Shown: positions 45,892-55,080, numbered from the stretch's first letter. The stretch: DNA of 64,000 bases from Paenibacillus brasilensis (GCF_009363115.1 NZ_CP045298.1:3531501-3595500), one strand, 5' to 3'. Notes: generated by a model not told the origin, from the sequence alone. Numbers and translations: made by a program.

Positions 45892-47813
45892 GTGCAATTG
45901 CCGGAATCTACAGCTTTGGACATGAGTCCGTAAGCGCCGAAGAAGGCGGTAAAATGATGCAAGCCCTGCGAAAATATCCAGCGGACCGCGTTTGTTCCTG
46001 GTGTGAAGGCTCCATTTTTTTGGGATGTCATGCCCAGCATGTGACCCCGGAATCTGTACATGAGCGTCTTCCCTTTTATGATGAGCAGCGAGAACTTGCT
46101 ATCACAGCGGATGCAATTCTGGACAATCGTACCGAGCTGTTTGAACGGCTGGGGGTCAGACAAGAACGGCAGCAGGAAACCACGGATAGCGAGCTGATAT
46201 TACTGGCATATGACAAATGGGGGGTGAATACGCCTCAATATTTAATAGGTGATTTTACCTTTGTCATTTGGGACGCCAAGCGACGACGCTTATATGGCGC
46301 TCGGGATATGACGGGAAGCCGGACGCTGTATACCTATCAGCATGACCGCGGCTTTGCATTTAGCACGGTCGTAGCTCCGCTCCTGGCCTTATCCTCTCTG
46401 CGAAAAGAACTGCATGAACCGTGGCTGGCCGAATTTCTGTCGATCCGCGCCATGCAGGAATCCGTCGATATCGGTACGACCGCCTACAAGCATATCAACC
46501 AGCTTCCTCCCGCACATTGGTTCACGATGGAGGAGGGAAAGCGAATTCTCCATAAATATGCATGCCTGGATGAGGTAGAGCCGCTGCGGCTCAAAACTGA
46601 AAGCGAGTATATAGAAGCATTCCGCGAGGTATTCTCACAGGCAGTCACTGCCCGATTACGGACGCATCGCGCCGTAGGAGCGGCCTTGAGCGGGGGACTG
46701 GATTCCGGAGCGGTTGCCAGCTTTGCCGCTCCATCGCTGCAATTGCAGCAAAAGCCGCTGTATGCATACAGCTATGTACCTGTTCAGGATTTTACGGATT
46801 GGACATCGCCTACACTGCTAGCGAACGAACGAAGCTATATTCAGTCTACGGCTCGCTATGTGGGCAACATTCACGAAAATTATATGGATTTTGAGGGGAA
46901 AAGCCCGTTTTCGGAAATTGATATTTGGCTGGAGCTTATGGAGGCTCCCTACAAATATTTTGAAAATTCCTTCTGGATCAGAGGTTTTTATGAAAAAGCA
47001 CAGGAGCATAATGTCGGTGTACTGCTGACTGGGGCACGAGGCAATTTTACCGTTTCATGGGGCCCTGCACTGGATTATTATGCCCGTCAGTTTCGTCGTT
47101 TGCACTGGCTGCAATCCTTTCAGGGCTTGTGGCGCTACAGCAGGCTGACCGGAAGACGCATGTCTCGTCTAGTGCCCATGATGCTGAAAAAAGCGACCTC
47201 GCTTGATTCCCGTGGATCGTTATTTCGAGGCCAACGAAGTCCGGTGCCTTCGCTGATTCACCCCGAGTTTGCCAAACGGATGCATGTAGAAGATGTTCCG
47301 ATGTTGAGTGGAACAGGCTGGATGAAGAATGCCGATCAGACGAGAAAAGAGAAATTTTCGAATTTGGCGATTGCCAACAAAAATGGTGTCGTTGCAACCA
47401 AGCTTTCCTTGCGTTATGGTCTGTGGGAACGTGATCCGACCGGAGACAGCCGGGTGATCCGCTTTTGCTTATCCGTGCCTTTTGAGCAGTATGTGCAAAA
47501 CGGCCGGGACCGTGCGCTCATTCGTAAAGCAATGCAGGATCATCTGCCTGATGATGTTCGTTTGAACCAGCGTGTGCGCGGCGTGCAGCCTGCAGATTGG
47601 CTCCACCGTATGATTCCTTGCTGGGATGCGTTTATGGGGGAGCTTCAATTAATGTGTCATGATTTACGAGCCGCCGAATATCTCAATATAGAATTTATTA
47701 AGACGGCCATGTCGAAACTCCACCATCCTCGCCCCGATCAGGCGTCAGACCCCAATATACGACTGCTGATGCACAGTTTGATCGTGTACCGTTTTCTTTG
47801 TAGATCCAATTGA
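45888..47813 (+). CDS. Lasso peptide macrolactam synthetase (C protein)
   Basis: 641-aa asparagine-synthetase homologue that adenylates the ring Asp and closes the macrolactam. The N-terminal glutaminase-like domain starts SAIAGIYSFG without the catalytic Cys2, as in lasso cyclases. The synthetase domain has the PPi loop VGAALSGGLDSGAVASF (about 259-275). GTG start overlapping the sulfotransferase gene. Confidence 0.92.
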   Translation: MSAIAGIYSFGHESVSAEEGGKMMQALRKYPADRVCSWCEGSIFLGCHAQHVTPESVHERLPFYDEQRELAITADAILDNRTELFERLGVRQERQQETTDSELILLAYDKWGVNTPQYLIGDFTFVIWDAKRRRLYGARDMTGSRTLYTYQHDRGFAFSTVVAPLLALSSLRKELHEPWLAEFLSIRAMQESVDIGTTAYKHINQLPPAHWFTMEEGKRILHKYACLDEVEPLRLKTESEYIEAFREVFSQAVTARLRTHRAVGAALSGGLDSGAVASFAAPSLQLQQKPLYAYSYVPVQDFTDWTSPTLLANERSYIQSTARYVGNIHENYMDFEGKSPFSEIDIWLELMEAPYKYFENSFWIRGFYEKAQEHNVGVLLTGARGNFTVSWGPALDYYARQFRRLHWLQSFQGLWRYSRLTGRRMSRLVPMMLKKATSLDSRGSLFRGQRSPVPSLIHPEFAKRMHVEDVPMLSGTGWMKNADQTRKEKFSNLAIANKNGVVATKLSLRYGLWERDPTGDSRVIRFCLSVPFEQYVQNGRDRALIRKAMQDHLPDDVRLNQRVRGVQPADWLHRMIPCWDAFMGELQLMCHDLRAAEYLNIEFIKTAMSKLHHPRPDQASDPNIRLLMHSLIVYRFLCRSN

Positions 47814-47867
47814 TTTTGATGTGATCCCGTCGGATCGTTCAGCATTTGTTGGAGAGGAGGTGATAAG

Positions 47868-47996
47868 ATGAGCAAAAAAGAATGGCAGGAACCAACGATA
47901 GAGGTACTGGATATTAACCAGACCATGGCAGGTAAAGGCTGGAAAAATATTGATTGGGTGTCCGACTTCGATGCCGATCTTTATAATCCAAGCTAA
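47868..47996 (+). CDS. Lasso peptide precursor, paeninodin type
   Basis: 42-aa peptide. The leader contains PTIEVLDINQTM, with YxxP-like spacing replaced by WQEP and Thr at position -2. The core begins at A21: ring AGKGWKNID (A1 to D9), tail WVSDFDADLYNPS. This parallels paeninodin, whose ring also joins Ala1 to Asp9 and whose C-terminal Ser is phosphorylated; here the last residue is also Ser. A very strong AGGAGGTGAT site precedes the ATG. Ring start and closure are inferred from that parallel. Confidence 0.92.
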   Translation: MSKKEWQEPTIEVLDINQTMAGKGWKNIDWVSDFDADLYNPS

Positions 47997-48057
47997 CAGA
48001 GATCATACATTTGTAGCCCATGCGGGCCGGGAGTCATAAAGATAGACCTATTACGAG

Positions 48058-48116
48058 CCGTCTTTATTTCTTTTGGGCTAAATGTGCTGCTCAAGGAAAT
48101 AAAGACGGGACTTTTT
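48058..48116 (+). terminator. Hairpin with T-run between precursor and kinase genes
   Basis: A perfect 13-bp stem (CCGTCTTTATTTC with GAAATAAAGACGG), 25-base loop, then GACTTTTT. It looks like a leaky terminator or 3'-stabilising structure that would make precursor mRNA exceed that of the processing genes. Confidence 0.7.
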
Positions 48117-48142
48117 AAAAGGCAGAGGGAGTGAGTCCTATC

Positions 48143-49186
48143 GTGCATGACAGGAGTATAAGTGTCGGTTGGGAACAATATACAGCCTTTGGGCTCCGAA
48201 TTGGGAGTGAACTGAAACTACCTGAGCTGGTACAGTCAGCACCGGGAGCGATAGAGGATGTGGTCATTCGCCAGGCAGATTTGACAGCATCGAGTGATCA
48301 GCTTAAGCAGACTAATTTTGTGATGCAGGGTGAACGCTTTATGTTTCAAATACCCGGCACAGCTATTTATGCCGTCAGGGAAGGCAGGTACATCGAGGTA
48401 TGCATTCACCCCGGGGCCGATATGGACACTGTGCGGTTGTTTGTGCTGGGTACATGCATGGGCGTTCTTCTGATGCAAAGACGGATATTGCCGATTCATG
48501 GAAGCGCGGTAGTCATCAGGGACAAGGCCTATGCCTTTGTGGGCGAATCCGGTACGGGAAAATCGACACTGGCGGCTGCTTTTAGACAGGCAGGCTATCA
48601 GATGGTCAGCGATGATGTTATTGCAGTAAAAGCTACGGCATCCGAGCCTATTGTTTATCCGGCTTATCCGCAGCAGAAGCTGGGGCTCGACAGCCTGCTT
48701 CAACTGGAGGCTTTACAAGGACATAAGCGTGTACGCTCCCAAAAGCACAGGTTTGTTCTAACTCACGGCAATCCTGCGATGCCACAATATGGGGATCTGC
48801 GTAAGATTGCAGGTGAATTGAATAAATATGCTGTACCCACGGGAGACGAATTCTATAACGAACCGCTTCCCCTGGGGGGCGTATTCGAGCTTGTGACAGA
48901 GGCTTCGAACCGTAAGTTTCTGTGCGAGGGTGAGCTAACCGCGGTTATGGAGCAGCCCTTGAACGTACTGGAGTGCTTGCATACATTACTATTGCATACA
49001 TATCGTAGGGGAACCATTCCGCGAATGGGTTTGGGTGAATGGTATTTTGGAACGGCGGTCCGGATGGCTCGGAGAGTGGAGGGCTGGCGGCTGCTCCGAA
49101 GCAGCTCGGATTTTACCGCGTCCGAGATGGTACAACGGATACTTGATATCCTTCATAAGGAGGAAAATAGCTATGGCAGCCATTAA
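48143..49186 (+). CDS. HPr-kinase-like lasso peptide kinase
   Basis: About 347 aa. P-loop FVGESGTGKSTLAAAF and the following YQMVSDDVIAV match HPr kinase/phosphorylase folds; the upstream IHGSAVVIRDKAY is typical of the lasso kinases (PadeK type), which phosphorylate the C-terminal Ser of the precursor. The precursor here ends in Ser. GTG 48131 abuts its own site (AGAGGGA); GTG 48143 is better spaced. Overlaps the B1 gene. Confidence 0.87.
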   Translation: MHDRSISVGWEQYTAFGLRIGSELKLPELVQSAPGAIEDVVIRQADLTASSDQLKQTNFVMQGERFMFQIPGTAIYAVREGRYIEVCIHPGADMDTVRLFVLGTCMGVLLMQRRILPIHGSAVVIRDKAYAFVGESGTGKSTLAAAFRQAGYQMVSDDVIAVKATASEPIVYPAYPQQKLGLDSLLQLEALQGHKRVRSQKHRFVLTHGNPAMPQYGDLRKIAGELNKYAVPTGDEFYNEPLPLGGVFELVTEASNRKFLCEGELTAVMEQPLNVLECLHTLLLHTYRRGTIPRMGLGEWYFGTAVRMARRVEGWRLLRSSSDFTASEMVQRILDILHKEENSYGSH

Positions 49187-49475
49187 TTCAGCCAAGGACC
49201 ACTACCGCGTCATGTACGGTGAAGAGGTCTATGTCAGTGATATGGACGGAGAAAAGGTTATGATGAGCATCAACACTGGAAAATATTATAATCTGGGCTT
49301 TACAGGAGGGCGAATCTGGGAGTTGGCGGAAACTAGTCCTTCACTCGGAGAGATCGTAGCTGTCCTGACGGATGAGTATGAGGTGGACGAGGAGCAGTGC
49401 AGGCAGCAGGTACACGCCTTTGTGGCTGAGCTGGAACGGGAAGGACTGCTAAAGCTCCTGCGGGAGACGATTTAG
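49173..49475 (+). CDS. Lasso peptide B1 protein (PqqD-like RRE)
   Basis: 100-aa leader-binding protein. PqqD fold: VMMSINTGKYYNLGFTGGRI, WELAETSPSLGEIVAVLTDE and a C-terminal helix (CRQQVHAFVAELEREGLL). It recognises the precursor leader and brings it to B2 and C. AAGGAGG is 9 bases before ATG 49173; the longer frame from 49035 is not used. Confidence 0.92.
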   Translation: MAAINSAKDHYRVMYGEEVYVSDMDGEKVMMSINTGKYYNLGFTGGRIWELAETSPSLGEIVAVLTDEYEVDEEQCRQQVHAFVAELEREGLLKLLRETI

Positions 49476-49476
49476 T

Positions 49477-50007
49477 ATGTGGATACAACGGCTTCTTCTC
49501 CTGGCTCCAGAGGTCATGAGATTATTGCCGGAAGCCTGGTTGGCGCTGGGATGGGCGAGGCTTCGCCAGCTTCGTCCTTTTGAAGATTACTCAGGCCAAT
49601 GGGGGCTGCGTATGGAGGAAACCTCCTGGAAATGTAATGGATGGCAGGAACAGTATATTCGCCATATTTCACACGCTGTGGAGCTGGCCAGCCGTTACAC
49701 TCCATGGCATAGTAGCTGTCTTGTACAGGCCATTGCCGCGATGACGTTGCTGAGGCGCAGGAAGTTGGACTGCACGCTATATCTGGGCACAGCCAAAAAT
49801 GCTGCGGGGCGATTGGCGGCACATGCATGGGTACGAAGCGGACCGATTTATGTTACAGGCGAACGGGAGATGGGGGCGTTTACTGTGGTGGGTATATTCG
49901 GAAGGCGAGCTGTGACGGCTACCCAAACGAAAATAGAGAATAAAGGCCGTTTTTTACATGAATGCGATGAGACCAAAGGATGTTCAAAGAATCGAAGGAG
50001 AATATAG
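49477..50007 (+). CDS. Lasso peptide B2 leader peptidase
   Basis: 176-aa transglutaminase-like cysteine protease that cuts off the leader. The catalytic Cys is C81 (TPWHSSCLVQAIAAMTLLRR) and His H116 (LAAHAWVRSG). The Asp expected a few residues after the His is not evident (SGPIYVTGE). It starts one base after the B1 stop. Confidence 0.88.
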   Translation: MWIQRLLLLAPEVMRLLPEAWLALGWARLRQLRPFEDYSGQWGLRMEETSWKCNGWQEQYIRHISHAVELASRYTPWHSSCLVQAIAAMTLLRRRKLDCTLYLGTAKNAAGRLAAHAWVRSGPIYVTGEREMGAFTVVGIFGRRAVTATQTKIENKGRFLHECDETKGCSKNRRRI

Positions 50008-50008
50008 C

Positions 50009-51535
50009 ATGTTTACCAAGTCTCTTCTGGAACTTGCCCATTGGAAAGACGATCAGGAATTAACGCTGTTACTCTCTTTATTGCAAAAAGACGCTGCTCC
50101 ATGGCAGCAGATATTTGCTGCTGCCCATATTCATGAGCTGGATTGGGCTCGCCTGTTGCGTCTGGCAGATCATCATCGGGTAGTGCCGCTCGTATATCTC
50201 CAACTGAAAAAGTCGAATCATCCGGTCATTCCTTCACAATTGCTGGAGAGTCTTCAGGCGCAATATCAACGAAATAGGCTGCGCATGCTTCATCTCCAAG
50301 CAGAGGCTGGGCGTCTGACCAAGCTACTTATGGCCCATGGTATCCGTGTACTTATGCTCAAGGGCCCTGCACTGGCGCAGAAATTGTACGGGGATGTTTC
50401 CCTGCGTACCTCCAAGGACGTAGATTTGCTTATTGCGCCAAATGATATGGATGAAGCCGAGCATTGGATACGGGAAGCCGGCTATGAGTCCAAAAGCGGA
50501 GAGGCGCGTGTTCTTGGCAGCTGGAAGTGGAAGGACCATCATACATCTTTCCTGCATGTGCAAAAGCGAGTGGAGGTGGAGCTGCATTGGCGTCTTCACC
50601 CGGATGCGGGCGGGGAACCTTCATTTGATGAATTGTGGAGCCGTCGACAACAAAGTGAATCCGCAGGAGCGAATGGGAGGGGACAGTCGGCAGCCGCTGA
50701 CAACATGACAGCGATGACAACCAGCACGTACGTACTTGGCTGTGAGGATCAGTTCCTGTACTTGAGCGCCCACGGGGCCCGTCACGGCTGGTTCAGGCTG
50801 CGCTGGCTAGTTGACATTGACAGGCTTGCAGTACGCGCTGTCGATTGGGAGGCGGGGCTGCAGTTGCTGCGCCGCCATGGAGGACTGCCTGCGAGCGGGC
50901 AGGCTTGGACGCTCGCCGCTGCGCTGCTGGGTACACCGATACCGGAGCCGATGCGTCCGATATCGGCGACCCGGCAGGCACACAGGCTTGCGCTGAGCGC
51001 ACTGGCCTTCATGCGGGCCAGCGTACCCGCACCGTACCCGGTTGCCAGCAGGCCAGGTACGAACAGAACGGCTGCGTCAGAGCTGTTGCAAAGCATAGCT
51101 TTGACGCAGCCGGTGGAGGGCATCTCTTCGATGGGTATCGCCTCAATCGGCGTTGCTTCAGTCAGCGATGCCTCTATCGAAGCCACCCTGCACGCCGTCA
51201 GTGAGGCTAATAGCACTGCGAACGACGCTAGTTACGTGACAGGTAACACGGTAAACAATGCTGTGAGCAGCCTCACCGAATCCATGGGGGCTACTTCAAT
51301 CGCCTCAGGTTCTGCCGTTGCTGAAGCTACAGCTACAGCGGTCACCCCTCAGTCCGTTAGCCGAGCTTACTTGCTTTCCTTAAAGGAGCCGAGGCACAGA
51401 TTACTTTATCTGATCAGCCGCTTGTTTCCTTCTACAGGTGATCCGGTTAGGTTGCCGCTGCCTCGCAAGCTGCATTTTTTGTACATCCCTTTACGTCCAT
51501 TTTTATGGCTGAAACGACGATTTTCCAAGCACTGA
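50009..51535 (+). CDS. Nucleotidyltransferase of the lasso operon, with low-complexity insert
   Basis: About 508 aa. N-terminal NTP_transf_5 domain with VLMLKGPALAQKLYGDVSLR and SKDVDLLIAP, then VEVELHWRLHPD. Such proteins are common in paeninodin-type clusters; their role is unsettled. About residues 345-450 form a Ser/Ala/Thr-rich stretch (SSMGIASIGVASVSDASIEA, STANDASYVT) with repeat-like DNA, before a basic C-terminus. Start at 50009 behind AAGGAG, just after the B2 stop. Confidence 0.85.
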   Translation: MFTKSLLELAHWKDDQELTLLLSLLQKDAAPWQQIFAAAHIHELDWARLLRLADHHRVVPLVYLQLKKSNHPVIPSQLLESLQAQYQRNRLRMLHLQAEAGRLTKLLMAHGIRVLMLKGPALAQKLYGDVSLRTSKDVDLLIAPNDMDEAEHWIREAGYESKSGEARVLGSWKWKDHHTSFLHVQKRVEVELHWRLHPDAGGEPSFDELWSRRQQSESAGANGRGQSAAADNMTAMTTSTYVLGCEDQFLYLSAHGARHGWFRLRWLVDIDRLAVRAVDWEAGLQLLRRHGGLPASGQAWTLAAALLGTPIPEPMRPISATRQAHRLALSALAFMRASVPAPYPVASRPGTNRTAASELLQSIALTQPVEGISSMGIASIGVASVSDASIEATLHAVSEANSTANDASYVTGNTVNNAVSSLTESMGATSIASGSAVAEATATAVTPQSVSRAYLLSLKEPRHRLLYLISRLFPSTGDPVRLPLPRKLHFLYIPLRPFLWLKRRFSKH

Positions 51536-51555
51536 CCCCATAAGGAGTGTGCGTT

Positions 51556-53424
51556 ATGGTTCACCTGCGATTGTATATAACCAAGCTGTACGCCGTGAAC
51601 GGCGGTGCGTTATTTCTCAATATTGGATGCATGATGATCATCAGTTTGCTGGAGGGCTTTGGCATTTATATGCTTGTGCCTATGCTGGCGGCCATTGGTA
51701 TATTTGCTGGTCATTCAGGGCTGCCGTTTCTGTCCGGTGGATTCGATCATTTCTTGTCGTACATTCCAAAAAGCTGGCTATTGCCGGGGATGCTGCTGCT
51801 ATTTGTGGTGCTGCTTACCGGGCAGGCTCTGCTCCAGCGTTACCAATCGATTCTGAACTCACAGATTCAGCAGCGTTTTATGCGCTCGCTTCGAATAGAC
51901 GTATATACCTCCTTTATGAAGGCGCAGTGGACCTTTTATTTACGCCAGCGTAAATCTGATTTTAGCCATGTGATGACGACCGAGCTGGCCCGTGTCAGTC
52001 AGGGAACCAATTTGCTTCTTCAACTTACCACATCCGTCATGTTTACGCTGATCCAGATTGCACTGGCTTTTTGGCTGTCCCCTTCCTTAACCGGATTAGT
52101 ATTCCTGAGTGGATTGGGGTTGTTTGTCGTGTTCCGTCGCTCCATTCGAAATGCCAAGCAGCTAGGCGACCGTACCACTGAGCTTTCACAGATTTATTTT
52201 GCCGGCATTACCGATCATTTGAATGGAATGAAGGATATTAAAAGCAATTTGCTGGAGGCTGCCAATATAGATTGGTTTCGCTCCCTGACGCGTCGTATGG
52301 AGGATAATTCGACCCAATTTGTCCGGCAAAATGCCACCACACAGTTTTTGCATCGTACGGCGGCAGCTGTATTTGTCGTTTGTCTTATATTCGCGTCCCT
52401 GCAATGGCTGCATGTCTCACCTGAAAAGCTGATCGTCTTGATCCTCATATTTTCCCGCTTATGGCCAAGGTTTGCCCTGATTCAAGCGAGTCTGGAATAT
52501 ATCATGTCCATGATCTCTGCTTTTGAAAGTGTGACCAAAGTACAGCAGGAATGCGAAGCTTTCTCAGATCCGTCGTTAACTGCTCTTGCAGCCCCCCCAA
52601 CCCGTGTCCCGTCCGATGTATCGGGACTTCATGAATCTCCATATACATCAGCATCTGCGCGGCACCCCTTGTTTCTGCGTAGCGGGATTGAATGCAATGG
52701 TCTGGATTATCGCTATGATAGTGCAGCAGAGCCTGCACTGCACCAAATTAATCTGTTCATACCTGCCAAGGGGATGACAGCCATTGTGGGAAAATCGGGA
52801 GCAGGCAAGAGTACGCTGGTCGATGTGCTGATGGGTTTTCTGCGTCCAACTGGGGGGCAGATTAAAATAGATGGACGTGTTTTGGATGACGAACTGCTGC
52901 CGCAGTGGCGGCAATCATTTGGATACGTGTCACAGGACCCTTTTCTGTTCCACGCTACCGTTCGTGAAAATCTGAAGCTGGCGGATAAAGAGGCCAGCGA
53001 AAAGCAGCTATGGGAGGCGCTGCATTTTGCTGCCGCAGACAGCTTTGTTGCCAGACTGCCCCAAGGGCTGGACACGGTCATTGGGGATCGGGGGATTCGC
53101 CTGTCCGGAGGGGAACGTCAGCGATTGGTATTAGCGCGGGCTGTGTTGCATCATCCTCCGGTACTCATTTTGGATGAAGCGACAAGTGCGCTCGATGGTG
53201 AGCATGAAGCTGCAATTCAAGCAGCACTGGAGCGGATGAAGGGTCAAATGACGCTGATCGTCATCGCTCACCGCCTGTCAACGATTCGTCATGCGGATCA
53301 AATTGTCGTACTGGAGCAAGGCGAGGTTATACAGCAAGGGAACTACAGGCAGCTGGAACAAGAGGAGCGGGGGGCGTTCAGCCAACTGCTGTCGTATCAA
53401 AGCAATGTCATCGCCACCCCTTAG
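51556..53424 (+). CDS. Lasso peptide ABC exporter
   Basis: 622 aa, half-transporter with fused domains. Transmembrane region about 1-330, nucleotide-binding domain about 380-620: Walker A IVGKSGAGKSTLVDVLMG, signature RLSGGERQRLVLARA, Walker B VLILDEATSALDGEHE. Exports the mature peptide and gives self-immunity. ATG 51556 is 8 bases behind AAGGAG; GTG 51547 overlaps that site. Last gene of the operon. Confidence 0.93.
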   Translation: MVHLRLYITKLYAVNGGALFLNIGCMMIISLLEGFGIYMLVPMLAAIGIFAGHSGLPFLSGGFDHFLSYIPKSWLLPGMLLLFVVLLTGQALLQRYQSILNSQIQQRFMRSLRIDVYTSFMKAQWTFYLRQRKSDFSHVMTTELARVSQGTNLLLQLTTSVMFTLIQIALAFWLSPSLTGLVFLSGLGLFVVFRRSIRNAKQLGDRTTELSQIYFAGITDHLNGMKDIKSNLLEAANIDWFRSLTRRMEDNSTQFVRQNATTQFLHRTAAAVFVVCLIFASLQWLHVSPEKLIVLILIFSRLWPRFALIQASLEYIMSMISAFESVTKVQQECEAFSDPSLTALAAPPTRVPSDVSGLHESPYTSASARHPLFLRSGIECNGLDYRYDSAAEPALHQINLFIPAKGMTAIVGKSGAGKSTLVDVLMGFLRPTGGQIKIDGRVLDDELLPQWRQSFGYVSQDPFLFHATVRENLKLADKEASEKQLWEALHFAAADSFVARLPQGLDTVIGDRGIRLSGGERQRLVLARAVLHHPPVLILDEATSALDGEHEAAIQAALERMKGQMTLIVIAHRLSTIRHADQIVVLEQGEVIQQGNYRQLEQEERGAFSQLLSYQSNVIATP

Positions 53425-53455
53425 CCTGTTTTTGTATTTATCCCAAGTTTTATTA

Positions 53456-54391
53456 TCAAGTTTCATTACGTTTGGCGGTGCTTCTTCTTTTTTTGACTGG
53501 AGTCGGAGAGATGTCATCGCCTGCCGCAGCCTGCTGTGCTGTCGGGGCTGCTGGCTTACGTGCAGGGCGTTTTTTCGCGGCGGCAGGGCCGGGAGCAGCA
53601 GGACCGGGATCGGTAACAACGACGGGCTTCACAGCCTCAATACTGGCTTGAAGGGCAGCCATTAAATCCACAACATTCGTTTGCGGTTGTGTTGGGGCGA
53701 CTCGCACCTCTTCTCCGGCCACTTTATGCTGAATGAGATCCAGTAGACGCTCGCGATACTGGTCCGTATACTTGGCTGCATCAAAAGGTGTAGATAGCTG
53801 CTCAATCAGCATTTTTGCCATCGTCAGTTCCTTCTCTTTAACCTCCTCCTGCCCCGGTAAATTAGGAACTTGAGCAATGGGACGAATCTCATCCGGGTAA
53901 AACATTGTCTCCACCGCCAAACATTCATCCAGCACCCGAATAGCTGCCAGGCTGCTTTTGGAACGGATAGAGATTTGGGCGATCCCGATTTTTCCGGTAT
54001 CCTTCATCGCATTCATGAGCAGCTTATACGCATTCGAGCCGGCCTGATCCGGAGATAAATAATACGTTTTTTGAAAATAAATCGGATCAATTTCCTGCAG
54101 GTCCACAAAATCCAAAATGACGATATTTTTATCCGCTTGGCCGCTGACCTGTTCCAATTCCTCCTTGTCGAACATGACGAATTTTCCCTTCTCATATTCG
54201 TAGCCTTTTCCAATTTCCTCCCATTCAACCTCCTTATCACAAACGGGACATTTCCGTACATAGCTCAGTGGGCTTCCACACTCCTTGTGAATATAACGCA
54301 TGGAAATATCCTTGTCCTCCGTCGCTGAAAACATTTTAACTGGCACATGAACCAGCCCGAAGCTGATCGCGCCTTTCCAAACCGTATGCAT
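53456..54391 (-). CDS. ku: Ku protein (NHEJ)
   Basis: DNA end-binding homodimer of bacterial non-homologous end joining. Starts TVWKGAISFGLVHVPVKMFS, as usual; contains IHKECGSPLSYVRKCPVCDK, GKYEYEKGKFV-like residues and YYLSPDQAGSNAYKLL. The 311-aa length includes a Lys/Pro/Ala-rich tail that binds DNA. Convergent with the lasso exporter gene, 31 bases apart. Its polymerase partner is at 43479. Confidence 0.95.
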   Translation of the reverse strand: MHTVWKGAISFGLVHVPVKMFSATEDKDISMRYIHKECGSPLSYVRKCPVCDKEVEWEEIGKGYEYEKGKFVMFDKEELEQVSGQADKNIVILDFVDLQEIDPIYFQKTYYLSPDQAGSNAYKLLMNAMKDTGKIGIAQISIRSKSSLAAIRVLDECLAVETMFYPDEIRPIAQVPNLPGQEEVKEKELTMAKMLIEQLSTPFDAAKYTDQYRERLLDLIQHKVAGEEVRVAPTQPQTNVVDLMAALQASIEAVKPVVVTDPGPAAPGPAAAKKRPARKPAAPTAQQAAAGDDISPTPVKKRRSTAKRNET

Positions 54392-54601
54392 ACCGCCAGT
54401 CCTCCTTTTTTAATCCGTATTTAGCATCCTTCGATTTCCAACGCTCGGGGCAGTGAGCATATCATTTTTTCACTTAGTATGCTTCTGAGAAAGGAATGTA
54501 TGAGGTGTAAATGAAGGCTGCGAATTGCTTTCGCTTGCGCATGGCTGCTGCTTTTTTGGTGCATAGTAAGGCATATCCGATTCAAAAGGAGGTACACATT
54601 T

Positions 54602-54841
54602 ATGCCCGGAAAATCCTATCGTCGGAAGATCAGTCATCGTGTGGGTCAAAGTCATATCGCCTTTCGGGGGCCTGCCGGAGGTGAACAGGATGCGTTGCCG
54701 CCAGAGTTTGCCCTTTCCCACGGAATCCGGCCGCCTTTTCCCGTCGCTGTGGGTCATGTAGATTTGGAGGCTGTGGTTTCAACTTCGCCTTCTCATAGCA
54801 TCCCTTCATTGGACGTTGAACGGATTATAGATGAGGACTAG
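54602..54841 (+). CDS. Small hypothetical protein
   Basis: 79 aa, basic N-terminus (MPGKSYRRKISHRVGQSH) and acidic end (DVERIIDED). No known domain. AAAGGAGG is well placed before the ATG. Next to sspH, so it may be a spore-stage gene; that is only a guess from position. Confidence 0.5.
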   Translation: MPGKSYRRKISHRVGQSHIAFRGPAGGEQDALPPEFALSHGIRPPFPVAVGHVDLEAVVSTSPSHSIPSLDVERIIDED

Positions 54842-54900
54842 GTCAGCTATAAATTTTTAAATTAATGCACATAAAACACAATCAGCAGGAGGAGAACAAC

Positions 54901-55080
54901 ATGAATGCAGAACGAGCAAAAGCGATTTACGATTCGCCCGATACTATTGCCGTACAATTGGATGGCAAACCGATCTGGATTGAGCATGTAGACGAAGCGA
55001 ACGGTATGGCCACTGTACAGATAGGCAGCAGACCCACCAATACCCAAACCGTCAGTGTGGAACGTCTGAAAGAACAATAG
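54901..55080 (+). CDS. sspH: H-type small acid-soluble spore protein
   Basis: 59-aa SASP. MNAERAKAIYDSPDTIAVQL and GKPIWIEHVDE match SspH, then VQIGSRPTNTQTVSVERLKE. It binds in the spore core and is expected under forespore control. Start at 54901 behind AGGAGGAG; the frame opens at 54865. It marks the organism as a spore former. Confidence 0.93.
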   Translation: MNAERAKAIYDSPDTIAVQLDGKPIWIEHVDEANGMATVQIGSRPTNTQTVSVERLKEQ

